Below are positions 27,255-34,812 of a DNA stretch of 64,000 nucleotides, piece by piece (within the stretch, counting starts at the first letter, position 1; every line of letters begins with the position of its first letter). The notes under the pieces were generated by a model. It was not told where the DNA came from. It saw only the letters and a list, made by a program, of their open reading frames with translations, and did not search any database. The translations under genes and the position numbers were made by a program. Origin of the DNA: Pseudomonas vranovensis DSM 16006 (GTDB lineage Bacteria > Pseudomonadota > Gammaproteobacteria > Pseudomonadales > Pseudomonadaceae); NCBI RefSeq assembly GCF_000425805.1, contig NZ_KE384457.1, positions 1-64,000 on the forward strand, given 5' to 3'.

Positions 27255-28139
27255 ATGTCAAAGTCAACCGTCTTCAGTGCGCTCGGGCTGGCCCTGGTGC
27301 TGGCGGGTGTTTCCGGCTGTTCTTCGAAGAAAGCTGCCATCTACGAACACGAGAATTTCGACGACTCGGGTACCTTTTCGCGCAACTTCCCGGTCAGCGA
27401 AGCGGGCTCGTGTGAAGCGGCCCGCCGTGCCTTGCTCAGCCAGGGCTATATCATCACCAGCAGCGGTGCCGGTCAGGTGAATGGCAACAAGAGTTTCCAG
27501 CAGACAGGCGATTCGCACCTGCAGATCAGCTTCAACGTGGTTTGCGCCCCTGACAGCGGCGATGCGAAGCGTTCGACCATGTTCGCCAATGCCCTGCAGG
27601 ACCGTTATGCCCTGAAAAAATCCAACACCTCCGCCAGCCTCGGGGTTGGGGTGCTGGGTTCGGTGTCGATGCCCATCGGCTCCTCCGACGACTCCATGGT
27701 CAAGGTCGCCAGCGAAACGGTGACCTCGGCCAAGTTCTACGAGCGTTACTTCGCCCTGGTCGAGAGCTTCCTGCCCAAGGAGCAGAAAAAAAAGGCGGCA
27801 CCGAAGAAGGCCGTCGAAAAGCCTGCGCCTGAGTTGGGAATCCCGGAGCCTGCGCCTGCTGCCTTGACGCCGTCCGATGCGGCAGTGCCAGCCCCGGTTC
27901 CGGCCCCGGAAGCTGCTGACGCGTCACAGCCCGGCGAAACGGCACCGGTCCAGCCGCCGGCAGCTGCCGAGGCTGCACCGGCCCCTGTAGTCGACGACAG
28001 CAAGGGTTCGATGCCCGTTGCACCACCGGCAGAGGCCGCGCCGATCAGCGCCGAGCAGCCAGCCCCGGCGGCGGCTGAGCCGGTACCGACCGTTGCTCCG
28101 GTTGTGCCTGCCAACAATCCTGAGCAGGCACCCTTGTAA
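27255..28139 (+). CDS. DUF2242 family lipoprotein
   Basis: A 294-aa predicted lipoprotein. The start at 27255 gives a signal peptide ending in the lipobox VSGC (Cys about residue 22). Residues about 30-170 form the DUF2242 region (FPVSEAGSCEAARRALLSQG near its start); the last 110 residues are a Lys-rich then Ala/Pro-rich tail of low complexity that may span the periplasm. The function of DUF2242 is not known. The upstream in-frame ATG at 27213 would spoil the signal peptide. Confidence 0.85.
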   Translation: MSKSTVFSALGLALVLAGVSGCSSKKAAIYEHENFDDSGTFSRNFPVSEAGSCEAARRALLSQGYIITSSGAGQVNGNKSFQQTGDSHLQISFNVVCAPDSGDAKRSTMFANALQDRYALKKSNTSASLGVGVLGSVSMPIGSSDDSMVKVASETVTSAKFYERYFALVESFLPKEQKKKAAPKKAVEKPAPELGIPEPAPAALTPSDAAVPAPVPAPEAADASQPGETAPVQPPAAAEAAPAPVVDDSKGSMPVAPPAEAAPISAEQPAPAAAEPVPTVAPVVPANNPEQAPL

Positions 28140-28265
28140 AGGCGGATAAATTTCTCGTCTGCTGCTACGTTGTTTTGATGAGTGTCATTGTCATTTTTCT
28201 TTCATCGCGGCACTTTAGGCTCGATAACGAATCAATGACTTGAATGAGAAACAACGGAGCAAACG

Positions 28266-28352
28266 ATGGACGACTATCAGGAAGAACTACTCGAATTGCG
28301 CGCCCTGGAGCTTGATCCGCCCGAGCCTGCCGAAGACGCCACTGAGCTGTAG
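28266..28352 (+). CDS. Putative 28-residue acidic small protein
   Basis: A short ORF, MDDYQEELLELRALELDPPE with a PAEDATEL end, has a good ribosome binding site (GGAG at 28255-28258, seven bases before ATG). It is rich in Glu/Asp/Leu, with an amphipathic helix likely in residues 3-16. It ends two bases before the convergent araC-type gene. I recognise no family. Expression is unproven, but the start signals and lack of overlap make it more credible than a random ORF. Confidence 0.5.
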   Translation: MDDYQEELLELRALELDPPEPAEDATEL

Positions 28353-28354
28353 TC

Positions 28355-29395
28355 TCAGCCGGTACGCCGCTGGCTGCGACGAAACTCTCCCGGGGTGATG
28401 TTGTTCCAGCGCTTGAACGCGCGCTGGAAGGCTTCGGCCGAAGCAAACCCAAGCAAATAGGCGATCTCGCCAAAGGCCAGCTCCGTGTCACGGATGTAGG
28501 TCATGGCGAGGTCGCGTCTCGTATCGTTGAGGATGGCGCGAAACTGCGTGCCTTCCTCGGCCAGCTTGCGTCGCAGCGTCCAGGTGGGCAAATGCAGATG
28601 ACGCGCCACTTCTTCCAGATCCGGTTCCCGTCCGCCATTGAGCAGCGGCCCCAGCAGGTGGGCAATGCGCTCGCCCAGGCTGCGAATCCGCGTGCGTTGC
28701 TCCAGCTCCGCCTCACACAAGTTCAGCAGGTGCTGCCAGGTACTGGGGCAATGGGCCGGGTTGCGCAGCTCGAGGCTCGTTCGACTCAGGTGCAGTTGGT
28801 TGGTCTGGGCGCCAAATTGCACCGGGGTGCTGCACAGCACCTGGTAGTGCGATGCATAGGCGGGCGGCTCGAATTCGATTTCCACCCGGTCAGCCAGCAG
28901 GGGCGTACCGACCAGGTTCGACAGCTGGGCCAACCATCCAGACAGCAGCGAATCGACGACAAAACGGTTATAGGCGTTGTAGGGGCTGATGGAGTAGAAG
29001 CGCAGCCAGGCACCGCTGCCGTCTTCGTGAAAGCTTGAGCGGCCACGGTAGTTGGAGGCGTACAGCGGTTCGAAACGCAGCAGCGTACGCGCCGCATCCC
29101 CTACGGTGGGTGCCTGGGCCGCCGTGACGCCGGCCAGGCCCGCCTGGCTCAAGCGGCTGAGGCGGCCCATCTGTAAGCCCAGTGCCGGGTCGCCAGTAAG
29201 CTCGATGGCGGCATGGCCCAAGTGCATGTAGCGCGGGATGGACAAGCGTGCCCCCGCTTCAGCCAGGCGCGCAGTATCGAGCCCATAGCGCTTCAGAAGC
29301 GCTGTGGGCTCGATGCCGTGTTGCTGCAGGACATCCTCCAGGCTCTGGACAAAACCCACTGAGAGGTCACCCAGGCGCATCCGTGGGCGGGGCAT
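28355..29395 (-). CDS. AraC family transcriptional regulator
   Basis: A 346-aa regulator with an N-terminal arabinose-binding-like domain of the OruR/ArgR-type (about 20-200) and a C-terminal AraC double HTH (about 240-340) including AFGEIAYLLGFASAEAFQRAFKRWNNITPGEFR. It starts seven bases after the stop of the nitrilase-like gene, so the two share a transcript. The ligand is unknown. The ATG at 29380 is an alternative start. Confidence 0.9.
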   Translation of the reverse strand: MPRPRMRLGDLSVGFVQSLEDVLQQHGIEPTALLKRYGLDTARLAEAGARLSIPRYMHLGHAAIELTGDPALGLQMGRLSRLSQAGLAGVTAAQAPTVGDAARTLLRFEPLYASNYRGRSSFHEDGSGAWLRFYSISPYNAYNRFVVDSLLSGWLAQLSNLVGTPLLADRVEIEFEPPAYASHYQVLCSTPVQFGAQTNQLHLSRTSLELRNPAHCPSTWQHLLNLCEAELEQRTRIRSLGERIAHLLGPLLNGGREPDLEEVARHLHLPTWTLRRKLAEEGTQFRAILNDTRRDLAMTYIRDTELAFGEIAYLLGFASAEAFQRAFKRWNNITPGEFRRSQRRTG

Positions 29396-29402
29396 GGCCG
29401 GG

Positions 29403-30524
29403 CTACAGCCAGAGGTTGAGCAGACGGGCGCCGTGGGCGCTGCTGCCGTTGAGGTTCAGCCCGTCGCGGTTGGCAAAGCCCTGGCCGTCGGCGACGACAT
29501 CCCAGAAGCGTCCGCGCAGGAACACGCTCATGCTGCTCATGCCGCCGGGATTGGCGTTCAAGGTCAGTTGCTGCCAGGCCCGGGCTTCGCTGACCTCACC
29601 CGGCTTGAAGGGCAGTGTGGCCGCCAGGGGCTGGTGACGGTTGCCGCGCCAAGGGCCGCTCCAGCTGTCCTTGCCGCCGAGGAACGCCGGGTTGGCAATG
29701 AACTGCGCCGACTGGTTGGCCAACTGTTGCTGGTTGCTCGGGTACCAGCTGTCGCTGCCGATCAGCACGCCCAGGCGACCTGCCGGCGTCTGCAGTACTT
29801 GCGGGGGCTGGTCGGTGCCGCTGTCGATGTAGCGCCGTACGTCACCGTCGGGGTGCTGTTGAAGTTGCGGCTGGCCGAGTACCGAGCCGTCGCCTGCGAA
29901 CACCAGGGTGCTGTTGTACAGCGCCCCGGTGCCGACCTGGAGGGTGCCGCGTTCCACATAGGGGGAGGGCAGCACGATGGAGCCTGCGACCAGTGTGACG
30001 CCAAATTCCTTGGCCAGGCCGCCGAACAGTTGCTGGTAGTCGTTGGCCATCTGTTGCGCCTTCATGCGCAAGTGGGCATCGGCGCGCCAGTCATCGCCTT
30101 CGGCGCCGAGCATGGCCAGGCCATAACGGATCGGATTGCTGAGCTCCAGCCACTGCCAGGCCTCGCGTCGCTCCGTCACCTGGTAAAGCTCGTTCTTCTC
30201 GCCCCTTGCCCACAGCCACGTGCCGATGTGTTCGGGCAGGATGACAATAGTGCGGTCATTGATCAGGCCCTGGCTGCGCGCCTGTTCCAGATAGGCAGCC
30301 AACTTGCGATGCAGGCGATGCAGGTTCTGGTAGTCACCCGGGTAAAGCTGCGGCTCGACCCCCAGCAGGTTGCCATTGCCTGTGGGAGTGCCTTCGCTCA
30401 GGGCCAGTTCGATACGCAGGTCAGACAAGTAGTGCCCCACCGGCCGCTGCTCGGTCCAGAACCCGTAGCCGCTCATCGCAGCAATGACAACCAGCGCCAG
30501 TGCGCTCAACAGAATTTTTCGCAT
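29403..30524 (-). CDS. Nitrilase-superfamily-like protein lacking catalytic Lys and Cys
   Basis: A 373-aa protein with an N-terminal membrane anchor (about 5-22) and a carbon-nitrogen-hydrolase fold. The catalytic Glu is kept (Glu98 in ILPEH), but the Lys region reads GQPQLQQH and the position of the Cys (usually CYD) reads GSD at 256-258. The Glu-Lys-Cys triad is thus broken, so amidase or nitrilase activity is unlikely. The start at 30524 (MRKILLSALAL) fits the anchor; the longer ORF has no basis. It is co-transcribed with the AraC regulator and could sense rather than cleave a ligand, which is inference. Confidence 0.75.
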   Translation of the reverse strand: MRKILLSALALVVIAAMSGYGFWTEQRPVGHYLSDLRIELALSEGTPTGNGNLLGVEPQLYPGDYQNLHRLHRKLAAYLEQARSQGLINDRTIVILPEHIGTWLWARGEKNELYQVTERREAWQWLELSNPIRYGLAMLGAEGDDWRADAHLRMKAQQMANDYQQLFGGLAKEFGVTLVAGSIVLPSPYVERGTLQVGTGALYNSTLVFAGDGSVLGQPQLQQHPDGDVRRYIDSGTDQPPQVLQTPAGRLGVLIGSDSWYPSNQQQLANQSAQFIANPAFLGGKDSWSGPWRGNRHQPLAATLPFKPGEVSEARAWQQLTLNANPGGMSSMSVFLRGRFWDVVADGQGFANRDGLNLNGSSAHGARLLNLWL

Positions 30525-30640
30525 GGCGATAGTTTGCACTGAAAATTCCACAGAGCAATACCGCAGATCAAGGGCATAACGGCGGGTTTTACCGGGGAAC
30601 CTGTGTTTGTCCCGCAAGCCATTGAGTGTAGGGATGCTTT

Positions 30641-30665
30641 AAATGAAATGTATTCGCATTTATAC
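30641..30665 (+). promoter_or_regulatory. Fur-box-like site before the ECF sigma gene
   Basis: AAATG (30646-30650) and CATTT (30657-30661) form a dyad around TATTCG, extended on the left by a second AAATG (30641-30645). The pattern resembles Fur boxes of pseudomonads and sits in front of an iron-starvation sigma gene. TTGAGT near 30623 could be the -35. Confidence 0.5.
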
Positions 30666-30720
30666 TCCCCGACAAATTTCTCCACGCCAGGCTCTTGTCC
30701 TTTCTTTCGCGCAGGTCATC

Positions 30721-31242
30721 GTGCAGGTCGACCCTCCCAAGCCATCACTGCTCGCTACGCTGGTTCGTCATTATGAAGAACTGGTGGATCACGTTCGCCG
30801 GCGTTTTGGCGAGCGGGTATTCGCACGTGATGTGGTCCATGACCTGTGTATCCAGTTGCTCGAAAAGGATGAAAAGGACGATGTGCGCGCGCCTTTGGCG
30901 TTGCTGCGTAAAATCGCCCACGACACGGCCGTCACTCGCTATCGCAGCGATCGCCGGCGCGAGACCTGGATGGTGGCGGTGCCAGCATTGCCGGAGGTCG
31001 CCAGCGCTGCGCCGAGCCAGCAACGCCATCTTGAGGGGGCCAGGGCCCTGGAGCTACTGACTGAAGCGATTGCCAAACTGCCGCCGCGCTGCCAGATGGT
31101 ATTCGTCATGCACAAGGTGCACGAGTTGCCCCAGGCCGAAGTTGCCGAACGCATGGGCATTTCCCTGAAAACTGTAGAGAAGCACCTTCGCCTGGGCATG
31201 AACGCTTGCCGAGAGTATTTGGGTGCCGAGGTGTTGTCATGA
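30721..31242 (+). CDS. ECF sigma factor, FecI/iron-starvation type
   Basis: A sigma-70 family protein with region 2 (about 10-75, HYEELVDHVRRRFGERVFARDVVHD) and region 4 (about 115-165, LPPRCQMVFVMHKVHELPQAEVAERMGIS). It would direct transcription of the downstream receptor gene when its FecR partner is activated. The first in-frame ATG (30643) lies inside the Fur-box-like site, so I prefer the GTG at 30721, which begins just before the first conserved helix; this choice is uncertain. ATGA overlap with fecR. Confidence 0.85.
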   Translation: MQVDPPKPSLLATLVRHYEELVDHVRRRFGERVFARDVVHDLCIQLLEKDEKDDVRAPLALLRKIAHDTAVTRYRSDRRRETWMVAVPALPEVASAAPSQQRHLEGARALELLTEAIAKLPPRCQMVFVMHKVHELPQAEVAERMGISLKTVEKHLRLGMNACREYLGAEVLS

Positions 31243-32081
31243 GCCGGCCGCCGCGCGATGCCAAGGACTTCAGCCAGGAAGACGAGGCTATCGCCCGCTT
31301 TCGTGAAGCGCTCAAGCAGCGCTTTCCACTGCCCGTGCCCACCCCGGCCAAGAACAAGCGCAGCACTGCAAAGACCCTCGGTTTGCTGTTGTTGGCGATG
31401 GCTGCCGGCGCGGCCTGGGTCGACCCCGCCTACCAATCCCAGCATGTCGCCAGCCAGGTTGGTCAGCGCCAGGCGCTGCAACTGGCCGATGGCAGTACGA
31501 TCCTGCTCGACAGCGACAGTGAGATGACGGTCAGTTGGCACCTGCGCACGCGCCAGGTCACCTTGAAAAGGGGCCAGGCGCTGTTTGACGTCGCGCCGAT
31601 GGTGTACCGCCCGTTCCTGGTCGACGCCGGGTCGGCCGCAGTGCGTGTAGTGGGGACGCACTTCAACGTCAATCGGCTCGAACAGGAGGTGCAGGTCACC
31701 GTGGCCGAAGGCAAGGTGGCTGTTCGGGGAGCTGCTACCGACGCCGTTGCGCTGCTCGGGCCAGGCCAGCAATTGCGCATGCGCAAAGGTGTCCCAGGCC
31801 AGGTGACGCAGGTCAGCGCCGACGATGTCAGTGCCTGGAAAGACAGCCGGCTGGTGTTTGAAAGCACCCCGCTGGCCGAGGTCATCGGCACGCTCCAGCG
31901 CTACCACCGCCAGCCGATCACGCTCATGGACGCGAGCCTCGCCCGGTTGCCGGTGTCCGGTGTGTTCGACAGCGATCACGTTGACCGTCTGCTGGCGCTG
32001 TTGCCCGGCATCTTGCCGGTGAGTGTTGCCAGCGCAGCCGATGGTGCGGTGCTGATCAAATCGCGCGACCCGAAAAAATAA
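31239..32081 (+). CDS. FecR-type anti-sigma factor/regulator
   Basis: A 280-aa inner-membrane regulator: cytosolic N-terminal domain (about 1-48) with DEAIARFREALKQRFPLP, one membrane helix (about 50-68), and a periplasmic FecR domain (about 85-190, with LADGSTILLDSDSEM and VRVVGTHFNV) followed by a C-terminal STN-like domain that contacts the receptor. It overlaps the sigma gene by four bases. It lacks the usual longer DUF4880 Trp-rich N-terminus in part, but the order sigma-FecR-TonB receptor makes the role clear. Confidence 0.9.
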   Translation: MSRPPRDAKDFSQEDEAIARFREALKQRFPLPVPTPAKNKRSTAKTLGLLLLAMAAGAAWVDPAYQSQHVASQVGQRQALQLADGSTILLDSDSEMTVSWHLRTRQVTLKRGQALFDVAPMVYRPFLVDAGSAAVRVVGTHFNVNRLEQEVQVTVAEGKVAVRGAATDAVALLGPGQQLRMRKGVPGQVTQVSADDVSAWKDSRLVFESTPLAEVIGTLQRYHRQPITLMDASLARLPVSGVFDSDHVDRLLALLPGILPVSVASAADGAVLIKSRDPKK

Positions 32082-32157
32082 TTGTCCACCGAGGTAGGGT
32101 TACGCGGCACTGCTGGCGGCTATCTCCATGCAACCTTAATCCGTGGAGAATAAAAAC

Positions 32158-34605
32158 GTGAGTCAGCCCTTCCTGCGTGCGCCTGTGCGCTTGTCCTTGC
32201 TGGCTAGCAGTCTGTTGCTCAGCCAATGGTCATTGGCGCAATCTGCACCGGTCGATTTCGATGTTCCAGCCAATTCGCTGGAGAAATCCCTCAATGCCGT
32301 AGCCCGCCAATCCTCGGCACAGATCCTGTTCGCCAGTGAAGTCACTGCCGGCAAGACCGCACCGGCATTGCACGGCCGCTATACCTTGCAGGAAGCACTT
32401 GAACGGCTGCTGGGCAAGAGCGGGCTGACGGCCCAGGAGCAAGACGAACACACCTACCTGGTGGTGCCGAGCGCGTCCACGCCAGTCACCGAGGCGGCTG
32501 CCAGCGGAACCGGTGCAGTAGAGCTGGCCAGCCTGGAAATCAGTTCTTCACGACTCAACAGCGACCTGGTGCCGCAAGCCCGGCAGGTCAATGTCATCGA
32601 GCGCGAGCAAATTGAGCAACTGCGCCAAGGCTCCGATGGCCTGGCCACCTTGTTGGCCAAAAGCATTCCCGGCATGGCCGACTCCAGCCGTACTATCACC
32701 GACTACGGCCAGACACTGCGCGGACGTACGATGCTGGTGCTGGTGGATGGGGTGCCGCTCAACACCAACCGTGACTCCTCACGCAACCTGGCGAACATCG
32801 ACCCGGCACTGATCGAGCGCATCGAAGTGATCCGCGGCAGCAGTGCTATCTATGGGGCCGGTGCAACGGGTGGCATCATCTCCATCACCACCCGCCCGGC
32901 CGGTGGTGAGCCGCGTGCGCAGACCAGCCTGACCGCGGTGTCGCCCCTGAGCCAACTGGACAGCGATGGCCTTGGCGGCCAGTTGCAGCATCACCTGTCC
33001 GGCTCCCAGGGCCAGGTCGATTACGCCATGGACTTCGGCGCCCGACACATTGGCGCTTCCTATGATGCCAACGGGCACCGCATCGCGCCGGAGTCCAGCC
33101 AGGGTGATCTGTTTGATTCGAACACCTACAACATCGGCGGCAAACTGGGTTTGCGCATCGATGAGGTCCAGCGCATCCAGCTGTCGGCCAGCCATTACAA
33201 CGCCGAGCAAGACACCGACTACACCTCCGATCCGTCCGTGGCCAGCCTGCCGCCGGGTTCGGTCCCGGCGCGGCCGCTGTCCGGCTTGTCGCTGGATGAG
33301 CAGAACCAGATCAAGAACACCCTGCTGAATCTTGAGTACGCACACACCGATATCCTCGGCGGCTCGCTCAATGCGCAGCTCTACTACCGCGACTACTTCA
33401 CCCGCTTTACACCCTTCGATGCACGGGCGGTGGCCACGCGTGGACGCAATGTCGATCAGGTGATGCAGAACAGCGAAGTGTTCGGCAGTCGTGTAACCCT
33501 GCGCACCCCGCTCGGCAACCAGGGCAATACAGAACTGTTGTGGGGCGCTGACTTCAACCAGGAGCGCAGCGACATGCCCATCGACATCTTCGACCCGCAG
33601 GCATATGACGCCAGCGGCGGCAGGGTGTTCGACAAGATCGGCAAGCTGACGTACATGCCCGACCTGACCACACGCAGTGTCGGCGGTTTTGCGCAACTGC
33701 AGCACAAGTTCAACGATCAATGGTCGATGGAGGGCGGTGTTCGTTATGAGTACGCCACCGCCGAATACGACGACTTCATCCCGCTATCGGAATCCACCGC
33801 TGTCCAGCCGGCTACGGTCCAGGGCGGTGACGTCCAGTACGATTCCGTACTGTCCAACCTCAGCGTGACTTACTCCCCGGTGGCGGGCCAGGAAGTCTAT
33901 GCGGCGTTCAGCCAGGGTTTCCAGTTACCCGACATTGGCGTGCAACTGCGTAATGCCCGTCGCGGCTTTGATATCGACTCATCGAACCTGGAGCCAGTGA
34001 AGACCAACAACTACGAGTTGGGCTGGCGGGGCGCCCTGGGTGAGCAGACCCTGGCGACGCTGGCAGTGTTCTACACCACCTCCAAGCTTGGCGATGTGCA
34101 GAGCTTCAACAACGGCCTGATCCTGACGCGCACCAAGGAGCGGATCTACGGTGTGGAAGGCAGCGCCGACTGGCTGAACAGCGACGAGCGTTGGGGAGCC
34201 GGTGGTACCTTCACCTGGATGAAGGGCCGTGAGCAGCCGGATGGGGGAGACTGGCAAGACATGACCGGGTATCGCATCCCGCCACTCAAGCTGACCGCCT
34301 ACGTACAGTTCAAACCGAGCGACGTCTGGAGCAACCGCCTGCAGGCCACCTACTTTGACGGTGATGACTACCGCCTGGATGGCGTTGCCAGTTTCGGCCG
34401 GCGCAAGGTCGATGGCTATACCACCGTGGACCTGATCAGCCAGTACCAGTTGAGCAAGGACGACCAGGTCAGCGTAGGCCTGCAGAACCTGTTCAATCGC
34501 GACTACTACCCGCTGTACAGCCAGCTGATGCGCAGCAGCAACAACACCAGCCACCTGCCGGCACCCGGCACCGTCCTGACGGCCAGCTACACCCACCAAT
34601 GGTAA
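32158..34605 (+). CDS. TonB-dependent siderophore receptor with N-terminal signalling domain
   Basis: An 815-aa outer-membrane receptor: signal peptide (about 1-28), secretin/TonB N-terminal signalling domain (about 32-105), plug (about 125-240, with LRGRTMLVLVDGVPLN), and a 22-strand barrel ending in the aromatic terminus HQW. The GTG at 32158 has TGGAG nine bases upstream. Plug and barrel segments such as SSAIYGAGATGGIISI and AAFSQGFQLPD resemble the aerobactin-type (IutA/ChtA) hydroxamate receptors; that substrate is tentative. With the preceding sigma and FecR genes it forms a complete cell-surface signalling unit. No siderophore synthesis gene is nearby, so it probably takes up a foreign siderophore. 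Confidence 0.9.
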   Translation: MSQPFLRAPVRLSLLASSLLLSQWSLAQSAPVDFDVPANSLEKSLNAVARQSSAQILFASEVTAGKTAPALHGRYTLQEALERLLGKSGLTAQEQDEHTYLVVPSASTPVTEAAASGTGAVELASLEISSSRLNSDLVPQARQVNVIEREQIEQLRQGSDGLATLLAKSIPGMADSSRTITDYGQTLRGRTMLVLVDGVPLNTNRDSSRNLANIDPALIERIEVIRGSSAIYGAGATGGIISITTRPAGGEPRAQTSLTAVSPLSQLDSDGLGGQLQHHLSGSQGQVDYAMDFGARHIGASYDANGHRIAPESSQGDLFDSNTYNIGGKLGLRIDEVQRIQLSASHYNAEQDTDYTSDPSVASLPPGSVPARPLSGLSLDEQNQIKNTLLNLEYAHTDILGGSLNAQLYYRDYFTRFTPFDARAVATRGRNVDQVMQNSEVFGSRVTLRTPLGNQGNTELLWGADFNQERSDMPIDIFDPQAYDASGGRVFDKIGKLTYMPDLTTRSVGGFAQLQHKFNDQWSMEGGVRYEYATAEYDDFIPLSESTAVQPATVQGGDVQYDSVLSNLSVTYSPVAGQEVYAAFSQGFQLPDIGVQLRNARRGFDIDSSNLEPVKTNNYELGWRGALGEQTLATLAVFYTTSKLGDVQSFNNGLILTRTKERIYGVEGSADWLNSDERWGAGGTFTWMKGREQPDGGDWQDMTGYRIPPLKLTAYVQFKPSDVWSNRLQATYFDGDDYRLDGVASFGRRKVDGYTTVDLISQYQLSKDDQVSVGLQNLFNRDYYPLYSQLMRSSNNTSHLPAPGTVLTASYTHQW

Positions 34606-34812
34606 GCGCCGACGCTTGACTGAGGGGCAGCGCGTCCTCCTGTCATTCAGGCAGGAGGGCAGGCTTCCTGTACTACAGGGTCATTAACCTGTCACTTTCG
34701 ATCATTGAACCCCGCACGCAGGCTCTTTAATGTCGGTCACAGATAACTGACGGGCCCCGCCACACCGGTGAGGCGCCCGCATTCCGTGATTACGCCTGTT
34801 GTGGAGTTCACT

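Noticed and set aside
34606..34700. CCTCCTG...CAGGAGG hairpin after the receptor gene as a terminator
   Set aside because: The stem is short and no T-run follows, so I did not list it as a terminator.
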